Assembly (NCBI GenBank): GCA_030704615.1
Contig: CM060733.1
Coordinates: 59,210,001-59,274,000 of the forward strand
Source of the DNA: Takakia lepidozioides
Taxonomy: Eukaryota; Streptophyta; Takakiopsida; Takakiales; Takakiaceae
Direction: 5' to 3'
DNA: 64,000 bases
Position numbers and translations under genes: made by a program. Under the pieces are notes generated by a model. That model did no database searches, was not told where the DNA came from, and was given only the letters and a program-made list of their open reading frames with translations. Below, piece after piece: positions 1 through 9,478 of this stretch (the stretch's first letter is position 1; each line of letters opens with the position of its first letter).

Positions 1-1400
1 AAAGGTACTTCAACATTACCCACTCAATATCAAGATTTCAAGGATATCTTTGAGAAGAAAAATGCAGACATATTGCCATAACATCGACCTTATGACTGTG
101 CAATTGAGTTACAAAAAGGAGCCCAACCACCATTCGGCCCAATCTATAACTTATCACAGACGGAGTTGGCTACATTACGTGAATACATTGATGAAAATTT
201 GTCGAAGAACTTCATCCGACATTCAAAATCGTCTGCGGGGGCGCCTATCTTGTTTGTGAAAAAGAATGAGGTATCATTATGCATGTGTGTGGACTATCGC
301 GGTCTCAACAAAGTCACAATCAATAATCGTTATTTGTTGCCGCTGATTTCTGGGCTTCTCGACCAACTGGGACGAGCGAAGATTTTCACCAAAATTGACT
401 TGAGATGAGCTTATAACCTTGTACGGATAAAAGAAGAAGAGGAATGGAAAACAGCTTTTCGAACAAGGTATGGACATTTTGAATACAGTGTTATGTCTTT
501 CGGTCTTACAAATGCTCCAGCAATTTTCCAACATATGATGAATGACATCTTTCGAGAATTTTTAGATGACTTTGTAGGCATCTATTTGGACGACATTTTG
601 ATATTTTCTCAGAATGAAGAAGAACATGGCCGCTATGTACGCCTTGTGCTTGATAAATTAAGAGAAAAATGACTATATGCCAAGTTGGAAAAATGTCTTT
701 TCCATCGATCTAAGGTCGAATTTCTGGGCTACATTATTTCCGACAAAGGCGTCTTTATGGATCAGAAGAAAATACAAACCGTCATCGAGTGGATTAAACC
801 AACTTATTTCCGAGATGTACAATGTTTTCTGGGATTTATAAATTTCTGTAGAATCTTCATCAATGACTACTCCAAATTGATGCACCATTGACACGACTCA
901 CAGGGAAGGACAAATTTGTATGGGACGAGAAGGCTGACCAAGCATTTGAAAGGTTGAAGCAGACATTTACAACGGCTCCAATACTGGTACATGCAAACCC
1001 ATCTAAACCATTCTTTTTGGAAGCAAATGCATCGGACTTTGCACTTGGCGTGGTACTCTCTCAATACGGTACAGATGGCCGACTGCACCCTGTTGGTTTT
1101 CGTTCTCGCAAATTTTCCACTGCGGATATCAATTATGAAATCCATGACAAAGAACTTCTAGCGATTATCGATGTTTTTGAGAAGTGGCGTCATCTATTGA
1201 AGAGAGCTAAACATCATGTCACTGTCTATACCGATCACAAAAACCTCGAGTATTTTATGAGTGCTCGTGTTTTGAATTGACGTCAAACGAGATGGAGTAT
1301 GTCACTAGCAAGGTTTGATTTTGTTATTACCTACCGTCCCGGACATCTTCAAGGAAAACCAGATGCTCTTTCTCGACGATCGTATCTTGCGCCAAAAGAA
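1..1400 (+). pseudogene. Ty3/gypsy reverse transcriptase and RNase H (broken)
   Basis: Frame 1 carries the RT domain: the substrate-binding segment [15 protein letters not shown] (about 289-333), then FTKIDLR, then the catalytic YLDD box at 583-594. After a frame change near 888, frame 3 carries the RNase H-like part: FEANASDFALGVVLSQ-type sequence (first Asp), a second acidic site in HDKELLAI, and YTDHKNLEYF. It ends with [16 protein letters not shown], the usual RNase H to integrase linker. In-frame stops at 79-81, 406-408, 670-672 and 1278-1280 replace residues that are sense in intact relatives, so no functional polyprotein can be made. Confidence 0.92.
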
Positions 1401-1499
1401 GGGGGATGCAGCTTTTGACCAACAAAAATCCATCATCTTGAAACCAGCAAATCTCCAATTGAATATGCTATCCATGTCCACCTATGACGATGCAGAGAT

Positions 1500-2663
1500 C
1501 GTAAAGGAGATTTAGGAAGCACTGAAGAGCGACCAATTTGCTACGACACTACGAAGTCAACTAAATCGACCTCGAGACAACCCACATGTTACAAACGATT
1601 TCGAATTCAAAGATGGTTTACTTTATTTCAAGGGACTTCTCTATGTACCTCCAAGACCTACACGACTGCGAATTCTTCAAACATATCATGATCTTCCGGC
1701 TGCAGGACATTTCGGCTTCAACAAAACAATGGAATTGATATCCAGGGACTATTGGTGGCCGCAGATGTGGAAACTCGTGAAAGAATTTATAAAATCTTGC
1801 GACACGTGTGCTAGAGCGAAGGGACCACGACATCGACCTTATGACATTCTTCAACCATTACCCATTCCCAATGGTTCATGGTCCTCCGTGTCTATGGACT
1901 TTATTACGGACATTCCAATTTCCAAGACCACCGATTCAATCATTGTTATTGTAGATCGTTTTACGAAGATGACATTTCATTCCATGTATTAAGACGGTTA
2001 CCGGCGATGAAACTGCAAGACTCTTCCTCAATAATATCTACCGCATTCATGGACTCCCGAATGACATCCTATCTGATCGAGGACCACAGTTCATATCAAA
2101 TTTCTGGAGAGGATTATTTCACATATTGGATACTAAGATCAACCTCTCTACAGCTAATCATCCACAGACTGATAGTCAAACCGAACGTGTAAACCAGATT
2201 TTGGAGCAGTATCTTCGCTGTACGATAAATTATCACCAAGATAATTAGACGGACTTTATGTCATTGGCTGAGTTTGCCTACAACAACACTATACATTCTT
2301 CGACCAAACAAACTCCATTTTTCTCTAATTATGGTCATTATCCTCGAGCAAACCCTTTCCACATAAAGACTGTTGGAAGCCCTGCTGCAGAAAACATTGC
2401 TACTCGTCTCGCTACGATTCACAATGAGCTTACATTCCACCTCGCAGAAGGAGTATGCAGATCAACGTCGCCAACTCCAACCCCAGTTCAAGGTCGGAGA
2501 TCGTGTGTGGCTTCTTCGACGGGACATACAAACCTCACGACCATCAAAGAAGTTGGATTATCAACGCCTGGGACCATTCAAAATTATTCGACAAATAAAT
2601 CCGGTCAGTTTTCGGCTTGAACTACCACGAAGTATGCGCATCCATCCTTGTCAGCCAAGTTAG
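1500..2663 (+). pseudogene. Ty3/gypsy integrase (broken)
   Basis: An HHCC zinc-binding domain is visible: H-x-n-H around 1684-1716 (YHDLPAAGHFG) and CDTC (about 1800-1811). The catalytic core follows with its first Asp in SMDFITDIP (about 1894). After a frame change near 1990 come the second Asp (SDRGPQF-type, near 2080) and the Glu-bearing TERVNQ-type segment (about 2186). The C-terminal GDRVWLLRRDI / GPFKIIRQINPVSFRLELP module occupies about 2500-2630. Several frame changes and stops disable it. Downstream (2960-3060) a weak chromodomain-like stretch may remain, but I cannot prove it by eye. Confidence 0.9.
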
Positions 2664-3250
2664 CTTCAAGGTAAAGACTCCACATTCAATGTACCTGATA
2701 TACGCTAAGGAGAGAGGAGCATCACACATCAGTATATATAGCTACATTTCCAGCACTTCCAACACTCTTGCATCTTGTATTGGCAGTATGGAGTCACAGG
2801 AACCAGATACATTGGAGTTGTCGCTTACCCAGCTACCAGATCAGTCGTTCCAACTCTCACGATCTTCAACATCACGCCGACGATCTCGAGACGATGGGCC
2901 ACCAATGCGACGCGTACTTCCTCGTCTCGACCCCGTACGACGGCAAGTGGACCCTACTCGAAGTCTGATAATTCTGTTGGAGGTTGAGGTTGAGGCTTCG
3001 GATCCAGAGGGCAACGAAATCATGTTTGAAGGCAGCTTCGAAAATCAAAATGCTCAAATCACTGCGTGGTCCCAAGTTCAAGGTGTTGGACACTATTGAT
3101 GGTTGCAGGGACCTATAAATCATTTGAGTCAAGAACGAAGAGCCGAATACTTGGCAAGTACCATTCGTCGGATTTTGGATTTTCTCCAACTCTAAGCAAG
3201 TCCAAGATTTTACCGCTCCTCGAGGAACTCGGTGCTAGAGGAGGTGGTAA

Positions 3251-3930
3251 TGTCACGGACATAGCCCAAAAGAACTTACCAGGAATAAATATCATAAGTT
3301 ACCAAGTTACCATGTTACCGGAAATTACCATGACTTACCGTGATTTATCATGATCTACCGTGATTTATCATGGTCTACCGTGATTTATCATGGTCTACCA
3401 TGATTTACCATTACTTACCAAGTTACCGGGAATTTACCAAGTTACCGGGAATTTACCAAATTACCAAGAATAACTTGGGAAACTGCTTAGGTAGCTTCTT
3501 TTGGAGGAAACTTCTCCATCAAGATACCTTCTTTGTTTAAGGAAGCTTCTCCATCAAGAAACCTTTGTTTAATCTTGGAAACTTCTCCAGCAAAAAACCT
3601 CCATAAGGGAAGCTTCTTAGTAGCCAGTATATATAGGAGGCGAGACTGGACACTCTTCAGTCTCGCCAACACAAGTTCAAGCTACTCTTGTTCCCAGTCC
3701 CAGTACTCCAGTCCAACTTCCAGTACTCCAATCCAGCTTCCAGTACTCCAGTCCAGTTTCCAGCATTCCAGTATTCGAGTCGAGTTCCAGTATCTTGTAC
3801 TCTTGTCCATTGTTATAAATATCATCTTGATTCATGTTTACCCACCATGCATTCGCCCACACCGACCTTGACTTCTTGTCTATCTAGTTTGATCTCTTGT
3901 TTGTGTTCAGTCATGTTCTTGTCTTTGACA
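3251..3930 (+). repeat. 3' LTR of the Ty3/gypsy element
   Basis: The sequence begins TGTCACGGACATAGCCC immediately after the purine-rich tract and is taken to end at TCTTTGACA, giving TGTCA...TGACA terminal inverted ends and a length of about 680 bp. A TATA-like box (tatatatagg) sits at about 3630-3639, a plausible U3 promoter. No second LTR is in the window, so the right edge is inferred from the TG...CA rule only. Confidence 0.7.
3305..3475 (+). repeat. Degenerate 17-19-bp tandem repeat inside the LTR
   Basis: Units of the form taccgtgatttatcatggtc are repeated, grading into gttaccgggaatttaccaa. They lie in the U3 part of the LTR, about 150-330 bp upstream of the TATA-like box, a position where LTR enhancer repeats are often found. 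Function is inferred from position only. Confidence 0.75.
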
Positions 3931-4075
3931 TGTATATTATTTTTGTTTGGCCTGGTATGGTATGATATCAGTATTTCAATTTTCAAATCTGATACTAGGG
4001 GTATATCAATACTGATATCAATACTGTTATTTATTTATTTTTAAACTGAAAATAAAAATCTGTCCAAATTATACT

Positions 4076-4145
4076 GCTGAGGTGAGCACTTCAGCCGCTG
4101 AAGTGATCACCTCATGGGCTGAAGCGCTCACCTCAGCGGCTGAGT
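4076..4145. repeat. Cluster of nested palindromes
   Basis: Positions 4079-4095 and 4096-4113 form an inverted repeat (GAGGTGA / TCACCTC and CACTTCAGC / GCTGAAGTG with one mismatch). GCTGAGGTGAGC (4076-4087) is also exactly complementary to GCTCACCTCAGC (4126-4137), and CTCAGCGGCTGAG follows. The rest of 3931-4630 holds no recognisable gene. Confidence 0.8.
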
Positions 4146-4630
4146 GCCGCAATTCATAATAACAAGGAGCGGGATCTCACCTTAGGTAATTTGAGGTTAC
4201 CTTACAAGCCTAAGTAGATTTTCGCCAAAAGCGCCATTTAGATCGTCTAAATCAAAGAGCCGCAACTCTCCATGCTGCACCCTAAATCCCTAACGCTCCA
4301 CATATTGATACCTAGGGTGCAAGCGACAGCGGTAGACATAGTAATGGTATCGACAAAGCTGTGTTTCTTGCGATACCAAGCCGGTCTGGTAGGAGCCCAG
4401 GTATTAGGGTTTCACTATATTGCCCCCAATATGTTCTCCTCGAGGTATTGTCAGTTGTTTATACCTGCCTGATCTGGTATCTTGCCGCGATACCCTTACC
4501 CGTGCTGATACCCCGCCTCACCCCCATATACCGGTCCAACACTGGTTATGACTGCCAACATGCGGTAGCCATGGGTTTCCTGACTTTGACAATGACTGCA
4601 CCATGTTTTTATATGAAATTGACCTCTTGC

Positions 4631-4664
4631 AGTCGTTCATGCGACTATAGTCATATGAACGACT
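4631..4664. repeat. 34-bp near-perfect palindrome
   Basis: AGTCGTTCAT at 4631-4640 pairs with ATGAACGACT at 4655-4664, enclosing GACTATAGTC; only one central pair of dinucleotides differs. It lies just outside the extra LTR fragment of the methyltransferase-bearing element and may mark an insertion edge. Confidence 0.8.
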
Positions 4665-4884
4665 TGTCGTGTGCATACATATCGCTACACAACTACATCG
4701 CTGTCCAAAACCACACTTCATATGTGCACACCAAACACTGGTCTATCACTAGTCCACCACTAGTACACCACTAGGCTGCCACTAGCCACCACTAGTGCAG
4801 CCACTAGTCCACCACTAGTACAGCCACTAGTCCAACCACTAAGCTGCCACTGGCCACCACTAGTGCAGCCACTAGTCCATCACA
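4663..4884 (-). repeat. Extra partial LTR copy in tandem
   Basis: Immediately beyond the 3' LTR end, the LTR start (TGTGATGGACTAGTGG on the - strand) begins again and matches the first 120 bp of the LTR, expanded by extra copies of a short actagtccaccactagt-type repeat. This tandem LTR-LTR arrangement is expected from unequal recombination or nested insertion. Confidence 0.75.
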
Positions 4885-4885
4885 A

Positions 4886-5324
4886 TGATAAGGAAATGAA
4901 TGATACAAGCATACAAGCTCTCTCAAACTCACACACTTGCACATGAAAATATCACTCATATATTAAGTCGAGCCAAGTGCACCCCACGCCATGGGGAATC
5001 CACACTACGGCGCCATAGCTAGACGCGGTGAGGCTCAACTCGAGAAAGATGAGCCCACCGCGATCTGCCGTGAAGATAACAACGCCAGGTGCCCAAACAT
5101 GTATTGGCCCCTGGATTGACACTTGGGTCAATCCCAAATGTCAATATATAAAAGCTAGCTATTTCCTAGCTAACTTCACACCAGTGGTAAAATAACTTGA
5201 CAGCTGTCGTGCGCATACATATCGCTACACAACTACATCGCTGTCCAAAACCACACAACATATGTGCACACCAAACACTGGTCTATCACTAGTCCACCAC
5301 TAGTGCAGCCACTAGTCCATCACA
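4886..5324 (-). repeat. 3' LTR of the methyltransferase element
   Basis: Read on the - strand it starts TGTGATGGACTAGTGG directly after a G-rich tract and ends CCTTATCA, so it has TG...CA ends and a length of 439 bp. The 4886-5202 part is repeated at 12521-12837. A TATA-like tatataaaag lies at about 5142-5151 on the + strand. Confidence 0.78.
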
Positions 5325-5345
5325 ATCACCCCCCTAGCTGGCGCT
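5325..5345 (-). promoter_or_regulatory. Polypurine-tract-like sequence
   Basis: On the - strand the bases just before the 3' LTR read AGCTAGGGGGGTGATT, a G/A-rich tract in the position where plus-strand DNA synthesis of LTR elements is primed. This supports setting the LTR start at 5324. Confidence 0.6.
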
Positions 5346-5584
5346 TAGGTCCATCTAAGTCTAGGTAGCCACAAGATGTGATAGTGGCCATAGCCTCACT
5401 AGGTCCTCCACCATTCTCCCTACTACACTCAAACTCAATAGATCAAGAGGCCGGGTACAAGAGTTGCCCCATCGTTAGTCGTCGTCTTGCAACCTGTGCA
5501 CTTGAGCCTGAGATCTTGGGTATTGACTCATATGAGCTTGGCCTCCCATGTCTTGTGAACTGCCATTAGTCATATCCACTGCCA

Positions 5585-7119
5585 CTATCCCAAGCAGTGT
5601 GGACATAACCAATCTCCATCAGGAACCCTCTCAAGAGGTGGTGTCAAACATCCCATGTGCCAACCTCTTGAGCATCGATCACACACCAGCATAGTGGCGG
5701 CACCACGAGCGTGCCCACATAGCATGCAACGCAACCCTGCAGGTACCACTGCAAGGTTGGGATCTATCCTCCCATCCACATATGGAAGGTGACATGGCGC
5801 ACAATTACGCATATGATGCTTCCATACCATGCCATCTCGACCCTCCAGAATCAACACTCCTGAAGGCAACACCTCCCTGACCCTTAGAATCACACGTCCT
5901 GCTGTGACATCCAAGGTCATAGGCGCTGTCTGCTGCAGATACACATAGTCCCCAGGGTGGAAATGCTGAACACCTGGCCGATATCCCCCTCCACGTATAG
6001 TGACATACCTCAATGTGTCTCGGTGTTGGGCAATAGCAAGATTCTCAAAAGCCATAGCATGACTCTCTTGAACAACTCTGCCCGTTGGGCACATGCTTGT
6101 GTCCACACATCCGGATCATCAAGGTTGAGGACTACTGCAGCCTCCTTGTGAATAGACGCAGGCAAATCTAGCTCTCGGCCAAAGAGAAGGAAATATGGTG
6201 AGAAGGAGGCAAGTGATGTTTGCTTGCTAAACCTGTAGCCCATGGCTAGCCAAAGTATCTGAAGATCCCAATCTCCTAGGTGTCCTTTTTGCAAACCATA
6301 CTTGCGCAAACTCCTCTTCACCGTCTGCACCACTCTATCTGCCAAGCCATCGGCCTCAAGATGATCCCGAGAAATGGTACGCTGGTCTATCAAGGCTTTA
6401 TCACACAAAGCCTGAAACTCCCCCAAGAACTCTCTCCCTTGGTCCGTGAGTACCTCAGCTGGAGCACCGAATCGGCTAAGCACACGATCCAGGAATGCAT
6501 ACGCAGCCCCCTCACTAGCCTTGTCAGGCAATGGAACCAACTCAATCCACTTGGAGAAGTGCTCCACCATCACCAACACATATCTGTGGTGACGCATTGT
6601 CAGTGGCAAAGGCCCTGCGAAGTCAAGACTCCACCTATAGCCCAATCCCATGATGGGTAAAGGATACAACTATGGTGTAGGGGCATTGAATGAAGCACGC
6701 ACCCTGTCACACACCATGCACCTAGCCACGAACTATTGCACATCTGTGTGCATACCACGCCACCAATACTGCCCCTGCAGTAAACTATGAGTGCATCGCA
6801 CTCCAAAATGCCCCAACTCCTCATGGGCATGCCGCACTAACCGTGCATGCTGTGTTGGGTGAGGCACGATCCTCACCCGACCATCCTCCCACACTCGAAC
6901 CCACTTGAACCTCTTGGCTCGTTGTAGGATCCGATCCCTCTCCTTGGCAGTCACACTAGCTGCCGTGTTTCCAGTGCGGAGGTAGTCCAACACAACCGAA
7001 TCCTCATGTATATCTCTAGCACCACCTGGCTCATCACTAGCCTCAGGGTCCTCAGACACTCCGTCTACAGTCATCACTGTTGTAGGTCCAACCTGACCTC
7101 CCGATGCCAAGATACACAA
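5585..7119 (-). pseudogene. Retroelement integrase with C-terminal PHD finger (broken)
   Basis: The HHCC domain is at 6733-6960 (HEELGHFG; then CMVC just past an in-frame TAG at 6733-6735, probably a former CAG). The catalytic core runs 6669 to about 6150 with Asp in SLDFAGPL and Asp in VLTDQGREF. The third catalytic residue, Glu in related integrases, is Asp (LADRVVQ, codon 6337-6339 GAT). After a frameshift near 6100 the C-terminal barrel-like part follows (FHPGDYVYLQ), then a PHD finger at about 5588-5740 with C4HC3 spacing: CMLC, CDRC, GWHMGC, CPHC. PHD fingers bind histone H3 tails, so a chromatin-targeting role like that of chromodomain integrases is a reasonable inference. About 500 residues if rejoined. 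Confidence 0.87.
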
Positions 7120-7630
7120 AAAGGCAGATGCATGTCATCCCGGCACCATCTCCTTGTCCGTCTCACCATGCCACCGAGCTCTAGTGTCATCCTGCTGGTT
7201 CGTGCATGGATTGCAACTCAATCCAGCCGCATCCCTATTGACCAAACCCGGTCGATGCACAACCCGAACATGTCTCTCATGCTCCTCCACCGTAGCACGA
7301 GAGGCAAAGCAATTCCTGTAAGCCTCAGGAACCGCCGTATACGTCGTCTCTCTCCTCTAGTGACAATAGGTCCAATGTCAAGCTCCCAATTGCCCTTCGT
7401 AACTGTAACCTTAAGTCCAGCAGACTTAGAGGTAGAGGACGCGTCCCATGGTTGCTATGTCGCAACCTCTTGAGCAGTACTCCCTGCCTGCTTAGTCAAT
7501 GACAAGGCCTCATCCTGCCCCATCATCTCATCCTTGAGGACCTCCTCAACCCGAGAAGAATCCCCAACCTCATCCATCACAGCCGCCTTGGCTGCCAACT
7601 CCCTCTGAACCTCGAGCACCTCCCATGTGT
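7120..7630 (-). pseudogene. Reverse transcriptase / RNase H remnant (internal deletion)
   Basis: Between the methyltransferase and the integrase only about 500 bp remain. Near 7215-7250 the - strand encodes HRPGLVNRDAAGLS, the terminal RNase H motif of Ty3/gypsy elements. Some 100 bp upstream is a short stretch (VTRGERRR) that could be the entry to the RT domain. The 1.2-1.4 kb expected for RT and RNase H, including any YxDD box, is absent. A simple deletion in a once complete element is the likely explanation. Confidence 0.6.
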
Positions 7631-7749
7631 GTCATGGATGTCTACACCACGTGGTCCTCACCGGCTCGCCCCCACTCACTGCCTGTACCGTCTCGGTAGA
7701 CAGAGAGACCGTCAAGGGAAGTGCACTCCGCACTCTTTGTTGCTCAGCC

Positions 7750-8704
7750 ATAGCCAAGCTGATAATCCAGGTCAAGCAATTTAGATCCATTGCTTGCCCC
7801 AACACCTGACGACGTGATGCCTTAGAAAGAGAAGGCACCGTCGTGGTCCCAGTGGAAAAACCCATAGCCCGCTCTCGCTCGTCGGCATTAGGCTCCACTA
7901 ATTGCTGCAACTGAGCATCCCACAGGAGGCCAGGTCCATTATCCCGGAAAACATGCAATCCTGGGAAGCTGAGCAGTGTAGGTAGTGCTGCTCGTGGTTG
8001 ACCCACCTTGTTGACCACTGCCAAAGGCGAACGTCATCGTGTCTCACACGCTGAGACTGCCTCCCTGTGTCCAAAATGCTATCCGTTGTGAGATGTGCTG
8101 GCCGCTGCACCCCATCAAATGCACGCTTAAGCAGTGCGGGTGGCATCAAGTTAGTCCACCATAACCGTGGACGATGAGCCCATGACGCCACTGCACCTGC
8201 ATCCAGCAACACTGCTGACCCAAGCCACGACTGGACTTGATGCACACTGGCCATCACCCTGGCCTGAGAATCGCCCATCAGTGGCACATTCTCCAAGATG
8301 TATGCTGGAGATACAGCCTGATGAAGCTGTAAGTGACGCAAAACCCGCACCATCTCCCAAAACAGACCCAACCTCAAGTCTCGCAATCCATTGCCATGCC
8401 CAGCTGATGAATACCCTTGGCAGGGCCAACCTGCCACTACCAAATCAATGAAGCCAACCCGCTCCAAATCCTGCGCCCCCAGCAAAGAGATGTCTGCTGG
8501 CAAGGCCTGTTGATATCCACGAACCGCAGACACCGACAACAACTCAGGGTACTGCTACACCAACTGAGCAATATGACGGAGTGAGACGCGTCGTGCAGTC
8601 TCATCCTTCTCCACATACAAGTAACGCCGTACTCGTACACCTGCCTGTAGAACAACAGCTAATCCGGTGCTGATCCCGCCAAACAAGTCCAGAAGGCAAA
8701 TGCC
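7750..8704 (-). pseudogene. C5 cytosine DNA methyltransferase domain inside the retroelement (broken)
   Basis: It would transfer a methyl group from S-adenosylmethionine to cytosine C5 in DNA. The motifs run in canonical order: motif I LLDLFGGISTGL (about 8695-8660, AdoMet site), motif IV GWPCQGYSSAG (about 8430-8398) with the catalytic Cys, motif VI YILENVPL with the Glu, motif VIII HRPRLWW, motif IX ERERAMGF and motif X GQAMDLNCLTW. The usual Asn of motif X (GNA) is Gln here. The domain is about 318 residues with a small target-recognition region. A TAG stop at 8555-8557 follows motif II and a frameshift lies near 8020, so this copy is inactive. The PCQ motif separates it from the DRM/DNMT3 types, which have PCN. 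It is fused behind the protease in the same frame. Confidence 0.9.
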
Positions 8705-9463
8705 TTCATCCGGACACGGCCACACAATCGGTGTGGTGTCCAATGGTGACAACTGAGGTGGTCCTGGTGCAATCCCCGCACTGTCCTCCTCTCCTGACGG
8801 TACATAAGCCTCTATCCAGGCTTGTTGCACACGACAATCAGCAACCCGCTGCAAATCCTTGCTCGAGCCCCACAATGGAGTGTGAGCAACCATGGTAGAC
8901 AACTCCACCATACCATACAAGTCATCCTGCTCTCCCGGAGGTGACACATCCTCCGAATGAGCGTTACCCTCTAGCAACTCTCCAGGGCAACTCACTGCAG
9001 CTGTGAATGCTGCCAGTGTTGGCATCTTGCCTCGTTGGGCAACCGCAACTTCTCCTATGAACGTCACAGGGAGCTGCACACGCCGGCCCTCCCCTAACTG
9101 CCATCCAGACCTATAGGAAGCTGACTCATCCCAAAAATCCAGGGTGAAGCCCATGGGGTACAACATTGCCCCACCAACAAGGACATCGTACGAGACCGCG
9201 TCTGTCACAATGGCCTTGGCTCTCATCACTGAGCCATCTGTAGGATGATCCGGCTGTAGTCTGATAGCCAACTCATGCCGTGTCATGCCCCAAGACTGCT
9301 CTGATCCTCCCAGAGATGTCTGTATCTGGAAAGGGCATGGCTCCATATCCGCCTCCGTGAGGCCCAAGCCTGCAATAGCAGCTCTGCCCAACATCAATGG
9401 CTGAGCTCCCGAGTCCAATAAGACTCGCAGTGGCCGGTACCTCTTGCCTGCCGGTCTACTCAA
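8705..9463 (-). CDS. Retroelement aspartic protease region
   Basis: An open frame starts at 9463, continuous with the methyltransferase motif I. Near its N-terminus is RVLLDSGAQPLMLGRAAIAGLGL, a retropepsin active-site segment (DSGA) followed by a hydrophobic GRAAIAGL flap-side strand. The region further on (TDAVSYDVLVGGAMLYPMGF) resembles the second half of retropepsin-like domains. The enzyme would cleave the polyprotein. The 150 residues between it and the methyltransferase have no domain I recognise. The frame is intact until the TAG at 8555-8557. Confidence 0.75.
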
Positions 9464-9478
9464 ACAGAAAATACCATC

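Larger units (their letters stand above)
1..3930 (+). mobile_element. Ty3/gypsy LTR retrotransposon, 3' portion, decayed
   Basis: The window opens inside the pol gene. Reverse transcriptase, RNase H and integrase follow in the Ty3/gypsy order, then a purine-rich tract (about 3237-3249, agaggaggtggta) and a 3' LTR starting TGTCAC. The 5' LTR, Gag and protease lie outside the window. The copy is dead: frame-1 stops at 79, 406 and 670, a frame change near 888, a stop at 1278 and more breaks in the integrase. At least two stops look like CGA to TGA changes, the C-to-T pattern expected from deamination of methylated cytosine (inference). Clade assignment would need a tree. Confidence 0.93.

Noticed and set aside
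2617-3099. 160-codon + strand ORF after the first integrase
   Set aside because: It lies between integrase and LTR with shifting frames; at most a decayed chromodomain tail.
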